Source: Ensifer sp. BR816 (lineage in GTDB: Bacteria; Pseudomonadota; Alphaproteobacteria; Rhizobiales; Rhizobiaceae). From it: a stretch of DNA of 64,000 nucleotides. A program made the translations under genes and the position numbers. This document shows, in pieces, positions 11,709 to 21,454 of the stretch. Each line of letters begins with the position of its first letter. Positions within the stretch are counted from its first letter, which is position 1. The stretch is taken from contig NZ_KB905370.1 in the NCBI RefSeq assembly GCF_000378985.1, positions 620,001 to 684,000 of the forward strand, in the 5' to 3' direction. The notes under the pieces were generated by a model. It made no database searches. It saw only the letters and a list, made by a program, of their open reading frames with translations, and had not been told where the DNA came from.

Positions 11709-12107
11709 CGGGGTCGGCGTGCCGTTTTAGGACGGTCAATTTTGTCGCAGTTCGAATGCATTTCGAGAAACGTGCAATAACGGCACAGAGTCTCTAAACA
11801 AAACAAGAGCCCACGTCCTTGGGAAGGGAAGTGGGCTCAATATCTTGCGGCTGGTCTTCGCCTTACGTCATAAAAATGTAGGAATTTGTCGATGCCGCGA
11901 CCTGTCACGGACTGGGGCAGCGATTACTCCTTTGTTTTCTACACTGCTTCGTGATGAAAATCCGATCCAACCACGAGACTAGACTGTCGTATTTTTATGT
12001 TAGAAGTCAAACATATACTTAATAACTGGTTAATGCTCTAGACGGCGTCAAAATGGCATGGCTCCGCCTCGCTGGGAGCGGTTCAAATGATCGGCGTGAT
12101 GGAGAGA
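11709..12107. other. Intergenic region between convergent tme and olsB
   Basis: This 399 bp gap lies between two convergent genes. It holds a hairpin at 11807-11838 and an AT-rich stretch around 11985-12040. No credible protein-coding frame is seen on either strand. Its length is unusual for a convergent junction, and it may encode a small RNA or a long olsB 3' UTR on the minus strand (see findings). Confidence 0.6.
11793..11838 (-). terminator. Rho-independent terminator, minus strand
   Basis: Read on the minus strand, an 8-bp perfect stem (GAGCCCAC at one arm, GTGGGCTC at the other, 16-nt loop) is followed by TTGTTTTGTTTAG, a U-rich tail. It lies about 270 bp beyond the olsB stop. It could also help end tme transcription, but on the plus strand the stem is not followed by a T-run. 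Confidence 0.6.
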
Positions 12108-12998
12108 TCAGGAGACGGGTGAAGAAAAACGTCCCGCGTCGGCACCGTAGTAGTTGAGATAGCGACCGGAAATATTGCTGATCGGCAGAACGATCAGCAC
12201 GTCAGTCGTGCGAAAGGCGTGATCGACCACGGCCCCCTCTCCGACCATCGCGCCGAGCCGCATATAGCCCTTGATGAGCGGTGGCAGGGCGGCAAGCGCC
12301 TTTTTCGGATTGATCGCCTCCGGTGGCATCAGATCCATCGTGCGGTAGAGCTCCGGCCGGGCGGCGACCGCCCATTCGTCGCGAGCCAGAATATTGTGAT
12401 GCAGGAAAGAAAGCGCCAGCGCGTGCTCCGCGGGAACGACCCCCGGCAGCGAGCCGCAGCCGAACATGGCGTCGATGCCGTGTTTCAGCGCATAGGCCCA
12501 GTTGCCCTGCCAGAGAAGTTCCACGGTGCGCTTGGTCCGGTATTCCGGCAACACGCAGGAGCGGCCGAGTTCCATGAAGCGCTTGTCCGGGTGACGCGCG
12601 AGAAGGGCGTCGAGGGCGAACTCGGAAGCCGAATAGAAGCCGCCCGCCCGCGCGGCGACTTCCTGGCGCAACAGGCGGTAGGTGCCGACGATCTGCTCTT
12701 CCGGATCGCCTTCGATGGCTGTGTCGAGCACGAGCAGATGGTCGCAAATCGCGTCCCAACCGTCGACGTCGCGCTTGCGTCGTTCGGCGTCGGGGGTCAC
12801 CTGCGCCTTCATCTCCTCGACGAAGACCCGGTAACGGACGGCCTGCGCGGCGTCGATCTCCGCCGCAGAACGGGCGAGCCGCGTTTCGAGATTGGCGATG
12901 CGCCCGAGAACATCGGTTGCCGGTGCGGCAATCGTCTTGCGGACGCAAGCCTTTGAAGTGTCAACCACGCTCGTCGAATCCAAAAGGTCGATCGTCAT
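12108..12998 (-). CDS. olsB: L-ornithine N(alpha)-acyltransferase, first step of ornithine-lipid synthesis
   Basis: OlsB transfers a 3-hydroxyacyl group from ACP to ornithine to make lyso-ornithine lipid. The 296 aa sequence contains AQAVRYRVFVEEM, MELGRSCVLPEYR and the downstream motif of GNAT-like acyltransferases acting on acyl-ACP (DUF3419/PlsC-neighbouring class). The length and the tme-olsB neighbourhood match S. meliloti OlsB. The second enzyme, OlsA, is not in the window. Ornithine lipids typically replace phospholipids under phosphate starvation; I could not identify a clear Pho box upstream. Confidence 0.88.
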   Translation of the reverse strand: MTIDLLDSTSVVDTSKACVRKTIAAPATDVLGRIANLETRLARSAAEIDAAQAVRYRVFVEEMKAQVTPDAERRKRDVDGWDAICDHLLVLDTAIEGDPEEQIVGTYRLLRQEVAARAGGFYSASEFALDALLARHPDKRFMELGRSCVLPEYRTKRTVELLWQGNWAYALKHGIDAMFGCGSLPGVVPAEHALALSFLHHNILARDEWAVAARPELYRTMDLMPPEAINPKKALAALPPLIKGYMRLGAMVGEGAVVDHAFRTTDVLIVLPISNISGRYLNYYGADAGRFSSPVS

Positions 12999-13113
12999 GC
13001 CGTGTCATCCCGAATCGTCAGTGTCCGTCGGGCTTAAACCACGTTTCTGCAACAGCATAGTGACACGCAGGGGCGAGGCAACCCCCGATCCGGGCAATGC
13101 CTGAAGACGGAAA

Positions 13114-15366
13114 CTACGCCTTCCCGGCCTCGAGCAGCCGAGCGACTTCGGCGAGGAGCCGCTCCGGTTCGGCCGGCTTTGTCAGCACTGCCTCCGCACC
13201 GCTCGCAAGCAACAACCGATGAAGATCGCGGCGAGCGTCCGACGTCAGGACCACCACCGGTATCCGGCTCCAGCTCCCGGGCGCTTCCCCCCCTCGAAGA
13301 CGCCGGAGCAGGTCAAGGGCGTCGCCACCCGGCATGTTGAAGTCCGTTACGATGAGGCCCGGTGCACCCTTCCCCTGCATGAACGCCTCGAGCGCCGCGA
13401 AGTCGCCGACGTGGTCTACGGCTTTGCCGTCCCTCTCCAGCATCTTCCGCAGCACCAGGGCGTTTACCGGATCGTCCTCGGCGAGCAGAACCCGGCGACC
13501 ATCCTGCAGGGCCGCCGCCGCCTTGGGCGGTTCCGCCCTCAGCATTGGCCTGTTGTCGTTGATGCCGTCGCGTTTCTCGATGCCCGTCAGCCGGCCGAGC
13601 AGCACCTCCACCAGGGACTTTTCCCGCAAGGGACGGATCAGCCAGGCTTCGTACCCGCCCATCCGGTTCACCGGATGGCTCGTGCGCTCTTCCGGGCTGA
13701 TCAGGCAGGTCCTGCGCCATTGCTGACGTTCGATTGCCGGCTCCAGGGACAGGAGTTCGCGGAATTGCGCGGCGTGTCGGTGATCGACGATGATGTCCGT
13801 CAGCGGCAAGCGGCCGGCGAGCACCTTGGCCACCACGCCGCGCGCGGCCGACAGCGTCGGGGCGCGATGGCATTGGCCACCAAGCGTCTCGATCGTCGAG
13901 GCAAGGGCCGTCGAAGCGGGGCCGTCGGGAGCGAGCACGAGCACATGCGCGGCGGCGAGGATGCCGCGGCGGGGATGAGCCGCTGAATCGGCCCCCTCGA
14001 TCGGAAAGCAAATTTCGAAGCGGCTTCCCTCTCCCGCGACGCTCGACGCCGTCAGGTTGCCGCCGAAAGCCTCCATGATGCGGCGGGATATCGCCAGCCC
14101 AAGACCGGTTCCCTTGGAACGCTGGGCGTCGTCACCGGCCTGCTCGAAGTCCTCGAAGACGCGCGCCAGTTCGTCTGCCGACATGCCGGGGCCGCTGTCA
14201 TCGACACGAATGCGGATCTGTCCCCCGACGACGTCGGCCGTGACCAGCACGCCGCCGGTCTCGGTGAATTTCACGGCGTTGCCGATGACGTTGAACAGGA
14301 CCTGCCGCAGGCGTGCAGAATCGAACGCAAAGCGGGTCGGCACCGTGGCATCGATCGCCGCACCGATTTCGATACCTTTCTCGTGGGCGCGATGAGAAAG
14401 CATCTCGACCACGTTCTCGATCACCAGGCGCAGTTCCTGCTCGGACGGATGCAACTGGAACCGGCCGGCCGAGAGCGCGGAGAAATCGATCAGGTCCTCT
14501 ACGAGTTGTACCAGGGCATGGCCGGACTGCTGCATGTCCGCGAGATAGTTCCGCTGCTCGGGCGACAATTGCGTCTGGGCGAGCAGATGGCTCATCCCGA
14601 GGATGCCGGAAAGCGGCGTGCGGATCTCGTGTGTCACGGTCGCAAGCAGGCGTGACTTTGCCTGGCTCGCCTCTTCGGCGCGCAGCCGCGCCTCCTCCCC
14701 CCGACGCGCTGCCTGCGCCTCTTCCGTCACGTCCCGGGCGATGCTGTGGCGCATCAGCCGGCCGCTTGCCGGCTCACGGATGACGACATCATGCCAATCG
14801 TAGAGGCGCGTGCCGGCCGGCGTCGCGAACCGCACGATGAAACGGTCGGGATCCGGCCGCGGCTCAAAAATGAGGCCCAGCGAAGCGCAGGTCAGCCCGC
14901 CTACGTCCGTCCGGCCGCACATCCGACGGAAGACGCCATTCGCCTGCACGATCCGCCCATCCATTCCACGAATGAGGGCAATGTCCCCCAGCGCGTCATG
15001 GATGGTCGAAAGCAGCTTGGCGGTTTCCGCACATTGCCGCTCCGCATCGCTTGCGACTTTGCCCGGCTGGGGGGGTGCGCTGTCGCTGGAGAGCAGCAGG
15101 AATGCGCCGGCGAGAGCGCCGACGGCCGCAAGGGCCGGGAACAGATGAAGGCCGGCGCGCACGCCGACGACGAGGAGAAGCGCTGCGGCACAGAGACCGG
15201 CGAGAGCAAGAAAAATGCGGCCAACGGACATTTCCCGGCCGGTCGGCGACCGGGAAAGGCCACCGGCGATCGCCGTGACCATGGCGGATGATGCGACGTC
15301 AATGGCGTCGGATCTTGCGCCCGAGCCGGCTCGTTTGGGCTGCTTGGCTGGTGAAGGCTCGCTCAT
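13114..15366 (-). CDS. Hybrid sensor histidine kinase with PAS and receiver domains
   Basis: The ATG at 15366 gives 750 aa; an in-frame TTG 21 bp upstream is possible but weaker. In order: a cytoplasmic N-tail, two membrane helices (about residues 48-92), a PAS-like region (about 115-215), HisKA with THEIRTPLSG (phospho-acceptor His about 246), an HATPase_c domain with NVIGNAVKFTE and DSGPGMS, a degenerate receiver-like middle, and a C-terminal receiver with LIVTDFNMPGG carrying the phospho-acceptor Asp. The C-terminal receiver suggests a phosphorelay. No response regulator gene is adjacent and the signal is unknown. Confidence 0.92.
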   Translation of the reverse strand: MSEPSPAKQPKRAGSGARSDAIDVASSAMVTAIAGGLSRSPTGREMSVGRIFLALAGLCAAALLLVVGVRAGLHLFPALAAVGALAGAFLLLSSDSAPPQPGKVASDAERQCAETAKLLSTIHDALGDIALIRGMDGRIVQANGVFRRMCGRTDVGGLTCASLGLIFEPRPDPDRFIVRFATPAGTRLYDWHDVVIREPASGRLMRHSIARDVTEEAQAARRGEEARLRAEEASQAKSRLLATVTHEIRTPLSGILGMSHLLAQTQLSPEQRNYLADMQQSGHALVQLVEDLIDFSALSAGRFQLHPSEQELRLVIENVVEMLSHRAHEKGIEIGAAIDATVPTRFAFDSARLRQVLFNVIGNAVKFTETGGVLVTADVVGGQIRIRVDDSGPGMSADELARVFEDFEQAGDDAQRSKGTGLGLAISRRIMEAFGGNLTASSVAGEGSRFEICFPIEGADSAAHPRRGILAAAHVLVLAPDGPASTALASTIETLGGQCHRAPTLSAARGVVAKVLAGRLPLTDIIVDHRHAAQFRELLSLEPAIERQQWRRTCLISPEERTSHPVNRMGGYEAWLIRPLREKSLVEVLLGRLTGIEKRDGINDNRPMLRAEPPKAAAALQDGRRVLLAEDDPVNALVLRKMLERDGKAVDHVGDFAALEAFMQGKGAPGLIVTDFNMPGGDALDLLRRLRGGEAPGSWSRIPVVVLTSDARRDLHRLLLASGAEAVLTKPAEPERLLAEVARLLEAGKA

Positions 15367-15413
15367 GCCTTCAACCTGACATGGCAAGCCTTCCGAATGG
15401 CTTCAACGGACTT

Positions 15414-15914
15414 CTAAAGTTTTAGCGACCGCGTTTTTTTCGACTGCAACAGCTCGTCCAGGATGATCGCTCCGGCGCCGACGGTGATGAAACTGTCGGC
15501 GAGATTGAAGACGGCGAAGGACCAGGTGGCGGTGTGGAACAGGATGTAGTCGATGACATAGCCGAAGAGCAGCCGGTCGACGAGATTGCCGAGTGCGCCG
15601 GCGATGATCATCGCATAGCCGAGATGGGCGAAGAAGCGGTCCTTCGGGGTGCGGCGCCACAGCCAGAGCACGAAGGCGACGACGGCCAGGCGCATGCCGA
15701 CGATGAACCAGCCCTCCATGCCGGACAGCATCGAGAAGGCGACACCGTAGTTATAGGTGCGATAGAGCGCGAGCATCGGGATGACCGGCACCGCCTCCTG
15801 GAAGGGCAGCAAGCCTTCCACCAGGTATTTGATGGCCTGGTCGGCAACGAGCGCGACGACAATGAAGAGCGCGATCGGCAGCGGCCTGGAAAAGACGGTG
15901 TTGTGTTCGCTCAT
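15414..15914 (-). CDS. lspA: Lipoprotein signal peptidase (signal peptidase II)
   Basis: This inner-membrane aspartic protease removes prolipoprotein signal peptides after Lgt modification. The 166 aa protein has four hydrophobic segments and both catalytic Asp motifs, GALGNLVDR and FNLADSFI. Its ATG overlaps the stop of the upstream TrmH-like methyltransferase gene (TGATG), so the two are coupled. Confidence 0.96.
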   Translation of the reverse strand: MSEHNTVFSRPLPIALFIVVALVADQAIKYLVEGLLPFQEAVPVIPMLALYRTYNYGVAFSMLSGMEGWFIVGMRLAVVAFVLWLWRRTPKDRFFAHLGYAMIIAGALGNLVDRLLFGYVIDYILFHTATWSFAVFNLADSFITVGAGAIILDELLQSKKTRSLKL

Positions 15915-16771
15915 CAGCGCTCATCCAAGGAAAGAAGGTGGCGGCGCGCCTCGAACAGCATGATGCCGGTGGCGATCGCCAGATTGAGCGAGTCGGCCCG
16001 GCCGGCTTGCGGAATGCGCGCCAATGCGCCGGCTTCGCGGGCGAGTTCGACCGGCAGGCCGGCCTGTTCGTTGCCCATCAGCAGGACGACCGGTTTCGAC
16101 CGGTAGTCGATGGTGCGGTAGTCGACGGAGCCCGCCAGATGCGTCGCCACGACCTGGACCGCCGCCGACTTTTGCCAACGGACAAATTCGTCAACGCTGG
16201 CCCGGGCGATCGGCATGGCGAAGACCGAACCCATCGTCGCGCGCACCGTTTCGAGCGAGAAGGGATCGGTGGTCTCGCCGACCAGGATGATGCCGGAGGC
16301 GCCGGCGGCATCGGCCGTGCGGATGATCGTGCCGAGATTGCCGGGGTCGCGCACCCGGTCGAGCGCCACATAGGTCTCGCCCTCCTGCGGGCGGATGTCC
16401 TTCAGCGGCTGGTAGCGCTGCTCGAAGATGCCGACCACCATCTGAGGGTTGTCGCGGCGGGTGATCGTCGAGATCACCTTCTCGCTGACCTCAAGGACGA
16501 GCCCGCCCTTTGCCACCGTCTTGACCGCCACCTGCTCGACCTGCGGCTTGCCCTTGGCCGCCTTGGCATAGACGAGCGTCTTGATCTTCCAGCCGAGATC
16601 GAGCGCGTCGATCACCAGCTTCAGCCCTTCGGCCATGAAGGCATGCGTCTCGTCGCGGTGCTTCTTCTGGGCAAGGGCGCGGATGTCCTTGATGATCGGA
16701 TTGGTGAGGCTCGTGACCTCCTTAACCTGGCCGACGCGCGGCGTGCCGTGATCGCTTCTGTCAGAGTTCAT
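15914..16771 (-). CDS. TrmH/SpoU family RNA 2'-O-methyltransferase
   Basis: The 285 aa protein from the ATG at 16771 has an N-terminal substrate-binding extension ([12 protein letters not shown]) and a SPOUT C-domain with the three signatures [36 protein letters not shown] and [14 protein letters not shown]. The substrate is probably 23S rRNA or tRNA but cannot be fixed from sequence. The stop overlaps the lspA start, and the start overlaps the end of the neighbouring methyltransferase gene by 4 bp. A longer upstream frame is a shadow of that gene. Confidence 0.9.
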   Translation of the reverse strand: MNSDRSDHGTPRVGQVKEVTSLTNPIIKDIRALAQKKHRDETHAFMAEGLKLVIDALDLGWKIKTLVYAKAAKGKPQVEQVAVKTVAKGGLVLEVSEKVISTITRRDNPQMVVGIFEQRYQPLKDIRPQEGETYVALDRVRDPGNLGTIIRTADAAGASGIILVGETTDPFSLETVRATMGSVFAMPIARASVDEFVRWQKSAAVQVVATHLAGSVDYRTIDYRSKPVVLLMGNEQAGLPVELAREAGALARIPQAGRADSLNLAIATGIMLFEARRHLLSLDER

Positions 16772-17955
16772 TTGGGTACCCAGCGGCTGAAGAGGGAGGT
16801 GGATAGCGCCCGCCCCGGCGCCGTGCCGTCGAGACCGCCCTCGCGGATGATGAGTTCGCCCGATTCCACCCGGCCGCCGCACCCGCGCATCGTCTCGCGC
16901 ATGAGCTCGTGGATCGAATAGAAGCTTGCCCGGATGGAATAGGCGGTCAACACCAGGCCGCGGGCATCGGGCGACAGGATTTCGCGGCAAATGTCGAGCA
17001 TCGCCGCCAGGTGGTCGAAGAGCTGCCAGACTTCGCCGTTCGGTCCCCGGCCGAACTTGGGCGGGTCGGTCAGGATGACGTCATAGCGGCTGCCGCGCCG
17101 CTCCTCGCGCTGGATGAACTTCATGGCGTCGTCGCAGATCCAGCGGATCGGCAATTTCTCGGCGCGCGCCATGGCCTGGTTCTCGCGCGCCCAGCCGATC
17201 GCCTTCTTCGACGCATCGACATGGGTCACTTCCGCGCCCGCCTTTGCGGCGATCAGCGAGGCGACGCCGGTATAGCCGAACAGGTTGAGAACCTTCAGCG
17301 GCCGGCCGGCCGATGCCACCTGGTCCTTCATCCACGACCAGTGGGCAAGCTGCTCCGGAAAAACGCCGACATGGCGGAAGGACGTGAAGCGGCCGAGAAA
17401 ATCCGTGTCGAGCAGCTGCATCGGCCAGGTTTCGCCGAGCGCCTCGCGCGGGAAGCGCCAGCGCCCCATGCCGTCCTCCTCGGTGTCGCCGGTGAAGATC
17501 GCATCCGCCTTTTCCCAGACGGCGCCCGGCAATGCCTTCGGCCACAGCGCCTGCCCCTCGGGCCGGACGATGCGATAGGGTCCGTACTGCTCCAGCTTCT
17601 CGCCGTCGCCGCTGTCGATCAGATGATAGCCGCCGGTCGGTACCGTTTCGAGGATCAGCGGCACCGTCTCGGCCGGCTTCTCGCCGCTCCGCGGCCCGAT
17701 GACACGGGCGGGGGTGTTTTCCTGTGCGGCCGGCCGTTGCGGTTTCTGCGGCGTCGTGTCGGGCGCCCTGGGCGCGGGCGTGGCGCCGGCCTTGCCCTTG
17801 GGGGCGCCGCTCTTTGCCGATGGATGCCGTTGCTCGTGGCGACCGCCACGCGCCTCCGCGCCGCGGCCCTTGGCCGCCGTGACCGAGGCGTTCTTCGATC
17901 GACGATCTTTTTCCTTCACGCGCTGACCCTTGGATTTTCGCTCGACCGCCGGCAC
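16768..17955 (-). CDS. Class I SAM-dependent rRNA methyltransferase (RlmI/RlmK-like)
   Basis: Residues about 1-110 are a low-complexity Lys/Arg/Ala-rich tail, and the rest is a Rossmann methyltransferase: NLFGYTGVASL (SAM motif I), VDASKKAIGWAREN (motif II) and LTDPPKFGRG (the DPPxF catalytic motif of base methyltransferases). Similar proteins methylate cytosine or guanine in 23S rRNA. The GTG at 17955 begins the longest form (395 aa). Because the N-terminal tail is poorly conserved, an internal start is possible. Confidence 0.85.
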   Translation of the reverse strand: MPAVERKSKGQRVKEKDRRSKNASVTAAKGRGAEARGGRHEQRHPSAKSGAPKGKAGATPAPRAPDTTPQKPQRPAAQENTPARVIGPRSGEKPAETVPLILETVPTGGYHLIDSGDGEKLEQYGPYRIVRPEGQALWPKALPGAVWEKADAIFTGDTEEDGMGRWRFPREALGETWPMQLLDTDFLGRFTSFRHVGVFPEQLAHWSWMKDQVASAGRPLKVLNLFGYTGVASLIAAKAGAEVTHVDASKKAIGWARENQAMARAEKLPIRWICDDAMKFIQREERRGSRYDVILTDPPKFGRGPNGEVWQLFDHLAAMLDICREILSPDARGLVLTAYSIRASFYSIHELMRETMRGCGGRVESGELIIREGGLDGTAPGRALSTSLFSRWVPK

Positions 17956-18100
17956 ATCCGCTCGTGTCCAACAAGACAGAATACGCCTCGCCGGCGCATC
18001 CCGAACGGGCGCGCCGCATGCTCGATGCGTGCAATAGCATCGCGGATGCTCTTGGCAAAGCCGTTTCCGGTCGGGCGGGGGAAGCCTGCCCTATCCCCCG

Positions 18101-18442
18101 TCAGTTCTGCGGCGCCGGCAGGTTCGTCTGCGCCAGCCTTTCAGCCTCGCTGCGGTGCTTTTCCGCCTCGCGATGCCACTTCAGCGCCTCGTGGGCTTCG
18201 TTGCGCGCACGGCGACGGTATTTTCCCTGGTTGAGCCAGACCGCGGCCGCTCCGAGGACCAGGCCGACGATGACTGCGGCAAACAGGAAGAGGAAAAAGG
18301 GCCCGGACACCGAAAGAACGTTGTCGGCGGTGTCGAACGGATTGAGCGCCAGCGTCACCGTCTGGCGGTTGGCGACGCTCAGGGCGATGAGGATCACCCC
18401 CAGCGGGACGAGCACGAGGATGTTGACGATTTTCTTGATCAT
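18101..18442 (-). CDS. LapA-domain (DUF1049) inner-membrane protein
   Basis: The 113 aa protein starts MIKKIVNILVLVPLGVILIALSVANRQ, has a second hydrophobic segment (FFLFLFAAVIVGLVLGAA), and ends in a charged coiled-coil-like tail (ARNEAHEALKWHREAEKHRSEAERL). This is the lipopolysaccharide assembly protein A architecture; LapA helps regulate LpxC/LPS synthesis in enterics, but the rhizobial role is not established. It is followed on the same strand by the RNA methyltransferase and preceded by ihfB. Confidence 0.82.
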   Translation of the reverse strand: MIKKIVNILVLVPLGVILIALSVANRQTVTLALNPFDTADNVLSVSGPFFLFLFAAVIVGLVLGAAAVWLNQGKYRRRARNEAHEALKWHREAEKHRSEAERLAQTNLPAPQN

Positions 18443-18562
18443 GCACCGCTCCGGCTATGGCACCGGCTCGGAATGCTCTTCGGCAGGCACGGCGCGCAGA
18501 TTGGAATGGGGGGACGCTTGCCGATTCGGAAAACGGCCGGCCGTGGCCGGCGCGCCTCTCGT

Positions 18563-18865
18563 TCAGTCATCTTCCCTGTCGTTCATGCCGGGATTGAGCC
18601 GCTCGCGCAGTTCCTTGCCGGTCTTGAAGAAGGGCACCCATTTTTCCTCGACGAAGACGGAGTCGCCGGTGCGCGGGTTGCGGCCCGAGCGCGACGGCCG
18701 GTTCTTCACCGAGAAAGCACCGAAGCCGCGCAATTCGACCCGGTTTCCGGCCGCAAGCGCATCAGTGATCTCATCGAGAACCGCATTGACGATATTTTCG
18801 ACATCACGGTGATAGAGGTGCGGATTGCGCGCGGCGACAATCTGCACCAGTTCTGACTTGATCAC
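18563..18865 (-). CDS. ihfB: Integration host factor subunit beta
   Basis: This 100 aa HU/IHF-family DNA-bending protein starts [18 protein letters not shown] and contains the arm signature [24 protein letters not shown] assists sigma-54 promoters, replication and recombination. It lies downstream of sppA on the same strand, an order usual in Rhizobiales. Confidence 0.94.
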   Translation of the reverse strand: MIKSELVQIVAARNPHLYHRDVENIVNAVLDEITDALAAGNRVELRGFGAFSVKNRPSRSGRNPRTGDSVFVEEKWVPFFKTGKELRERLNPGMNDREDD

Positions 18866-18987
18866 TTTCGCCCCCTTGGTTTTTTTGCTTCTTCTGTCTG
18901 TTCTGTGACGCTTGGAAAGCCTCGTCCCACGGCCGATCTTACGGCGAGGGCCCTCATGGCGCCTCAGGGCAACTTGTCGCGCCTTCC

Positions 18988-19947
18988 CTATTGACCATCA
19001 ACCTGCCAAACCGAAACAAGACCGTCAAGAAACAACTTGTCGCCGCCGATCTTTTCGAGCCCGTTCATCGCCGGAAAAGCGTCATATCCCAACAGCTTGA
19101 GCCAATGGGAGACGGCCGCCCCGAGACCGAACGGCAAGGAACCGCCCGGCGCCTTCCAATCCACCACCGGTAGATCCTTCGACACCTTGCGCTCGGCTAG
19201 AAAGGCCCGGATCTCGTCGTCTCCGCCGATCGTATCGATGAGCTTGCCCTGAAGGGCCTGCCGGCCGGTAAAGATGCGGCCATCGGCGAGCGCCAGCGCC
19301 TCCGCCCGCGGCAGCTTGCGCCGTTCGGCCACCAGATCGACGAACCAGTCGTAGCTGTCGTCGATCATCGTCTGGATCATCGCTCTCGCCTCCGGGCTCG
19401 GCGGGTGGAAGGGAGAGGGCTCGGCCTTCAGCGGCCGCGACTTTATCGACTCCAGCGACACGCCGACCTTGTCCATCAGTTGCTTGACCTGCGGATACTG
19501 GAAGATGACGCCAATCGAACCGGTGATGGAGGTTTCGCCGGCGACGATGCGATCGCCGGCAAGCGCGATCATATAGCCGGCGGAGGCGGCGAGCGTCCGG
19601 ACATCGGCGACGACCGGCTTCTTGGCTGCGACCTTGCGGATCGCCTTGTAGAGCACTTCGCCGCCATAGGTAGTGCCGCCCGGCGACGATATCGTCACGA
19701 TCAGGGCCTTGGCGGAACTATTGTCGGCGATCGTCTCCAGTCTCTCGACCAGTTCGCGATCGTCCTGGATGACGCCGGTAACGGTGACGCGCGCAACGTG
19801 ATCGCGGGCGCGTTCGCCGACGTCGGTCCAGCCGGAGAAGGCAAGCAACGCGAGGCCGCCGAGAACAAGAATGGCGGCAGCCGCCCAGCGCCAGAAACTC
19901 AGCTTCCTGCGCAGGCTGCGGCGATCGGCAATGGCGAGTTCGTCCAT
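18988..19947 (-). CDS. sppA: Signal peptide peptidase SppA, short form
   Basis: This inner-membrane serine protease digests cleaved signal peptides. The 319 aa protein has one N-terminal membrane helix (about residues 18-42) and an S49 peptidase domain with ISSPGGT, the nucleophile region [20 protein letters not shown], and the general-base Lys region near IKSRPLKAE. Its length matches the half-size SppA of B. subtilis type rather than the tandem E. coli enzyme. It is upstream of ihfB and divergent from lptC. Confidence 0.93.
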   Translation of the reverse strand: MDELAIADRRSLRRKLSFWRWAAAAILVLGGLALLAFSGWTDVGERARDHVARVTVTGVIQDDRELVERLETIADNSSAKALIVTISSPGGTTYGGEVLYKAIRKVAAKKPVVADVRTLAASAGYMIALAGDRIVAGETSITGSIGVIFQYPQVKQLMDKVGVSLESIKSRPLKAEPSPFHPPSPEARAMIQTMIDDSYDWFVDLVAERRKLPRAEALALADGRIFTGRQALQGKLIDTIGGDDEIRAFLAERKVSKDLPVVDWKAPGGSLPFGLGAAVSHWLKLLGYDAFPAMNGLEKIGGDKLFLDGLVSVWQVDGQ

Positions 19948-20206
19948 GAATATCTCCCGAATTTTGGCGCGGGTCCTGTCAGTTTCCTCAGGAACATGCT
20001 ATCTGCGCGCGCAGTGGCAGGCTAGATAGGCGCGGCTGGCGGCTGAGGAAAGCCAAAACCCGCGTTTTTCGCAGCCCCTTCAAAGTTTTTGTCCCTCCAT
20101 TGCCGGACGATAACAAAATAACCATATTCGCCGTGACTTACGCCATTGTATGTAAATGCGGATCCGGCGGATATCGCAGGATCTCAAGAGAACTGACGGG
20201 CCCTTG

Positions 20207-20875
20207 ATGCTGAACCAAGCGCGCTTTCCCGACATCTTTTCCGATTCGGGCACGAGTCCTGCGGATGCCTATGCATCGGCGGCGCGCCACTCCGCGCGGG
20301 TCAGGAGCCTGAAAGTCGTCCTGCCGCTCGCGGCCGGCGTCATTGCCCTCGTCTTTGCGGCCGTTTCCTTCGTGCGCGCCTTTCTGCCGGAAGACCTGCA
20401 GCTCGAGACCGCAACGATCGAAGACGGCAAGATCGTCATGCAGAATCCGGCAATTTCCGGCCGCAACCGGCAGGACATCAGCTATTCCATGAAAGCGCGG
20501 AGGGCGCTGCAGGACATCGCCAACCCGGACCTCATCACGCTTGAGCGGATCCATGCCGAAATGCCGGTCAACGACACGCTGGTCGCCACGGTGGAAGCGA
20601 CGAGCGGCATTTACGATCGCGGTGCAAATACGCTCGATATGAACGCCCCGTTCACTATTTCTATGAATAATGGGGTCAATGCCGATTTCCAGACGGCCTA
20701 TCTGGATATCAACGCCGGCGAAATGGAAACGAAACGTCCGATTGCCATCAGCATGAACGGCGGATCGATCATTGCGCAGTCGCTGCGAATGACAGATAAG
20801 GGACGTATTGTAACATTCGAAGGCATGGTCCGGGTCAATGTCGAACCCAGCGCCATCCGCAAAAACGCCAAATAG
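20207..20875 (+). CDS. lptC: LPS export ABC transporter periplasmic/bitopic protein LptC
   Basis: LptC links the LptB2FG extractor in the inner membrane to the LptA bridge. From the ATG at 20207 (222 aa) there is a cytoplasmic tail, one membrane helix (VVLPLAAGVIALVFAAVSFV) and a beta-jellyroll ectodomain ending before MVRVNVEPSAIRKNAK. An upstream in-frame ATG at 20156 has no ribosome-binding site, so I prefer the inner start. It is first in lptC-lptA-lptB-rpoN. Confidence 0.9.
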   Translation: MLNQARFPDIFSDSGTSPADAYASAARHSARVRSLKVVLPLAAGVIALVFAAVSFVRAFLPEDLQLETATIEDGKIVMQNPAISGRNRQDISYSMKARRALQDIANPDLITLERIHAEMPVNDTLVATVEATSGIYDRGANTLDMNAPFTISMNNGVNADFQTAYLDINAGEMETKRPIAISMNGGSIIAQSLRMTDKGRIVTFEGMVRVNVEPSAIRKNAK

Positions 20876-20890
20876 GACCCGGTGCACCCC

Positions 20891-21454
20891 ATGTCGGTCA
20901 CTTCTTCTGTTTCTTTTAAGGTATCCGCCGCCCTGGCTGCCGCCGGGATCGGCGCTTTGATGATTGCATCCGGCGCCTTGGCGCAGGCCACATCCAGCCG
21001 CATGAAGGGCATGCAGCTTTCCAACGACCAGCCAATCCAGATCGAGAGCGACAAGCTCGAGATCAAGGACCCTGAAAGCAAGGCGATTTTCACCGGCAAT
21101 GTGAAGGTCGTACAGGGCACGACGACGCTGCAGGCCGGCAACATGACCGTCTTCTACAAGGCGACCGAGGGTGCGACGATCACCAGCGGCAACGCCGATA
21201 TCGACCGGATCGAGGTCAGCAACAAGGTGTTCTTAAGTTCCGGCGCCCAACAGGCCACGGGCGATACCGGCCTTGTCAACCTGACCAAGCAGACGATCGT
21301 GCTCAAGGGAGAGAAGGTGGTGCTGTCGGAAGGCAAGAATGTCTTCGTCGGCTGCCAGTTGAATGTGCAGATGGATACGGGCGAAGCCCAGCTCGAGGCC
21401 TGCGGCGGCCGCGTGCAGATTCAGCTCGATCCGCAGTCCCGCAAGCAGAATTGA
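20891..21454 (+). CDS. lptA: LPS transport periplasmic protein LptA (OstA)
   Basis: The protein has a signal peptide (hydrophobic to about ASGALAQA) followed by an OstA-like domain beginning QPIQIESDKLEIKDPESKAIFTGNVKVVQG, the hallmark of LptA. It forms the periplasmic bridge for LPS. The ATG at 20891 is preferred over a GTG 9 bp upstream. It overlaps lptB by TGATG, and the C-terminus (CGGRVQIQLDPQSR) is typical for Rhizobiales. Confidence 0.92.
   Translation: MSVTSSVSFKVSAALAAAGIGALMIASGALAQATSSRMKGMQLSNDQPIQIESDKLEIKDPESKAIFTGNVKVVQGTTTLQAGNMTVFYKATEGATITSGNADIDRIEVSNKVFLSSGAQQATGDTGLVNLTKQTIVLKGEKVVLSEGKNVFVGCQLNVQMDTGEAQLEACGGRVQIQLDPQSRKQN

Noticed and set aside
12999-13113. Pho box upstream of olsB
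   Set aside because: A weak CTGTCAC-like match was not repeated at the required 11-bp spacing.
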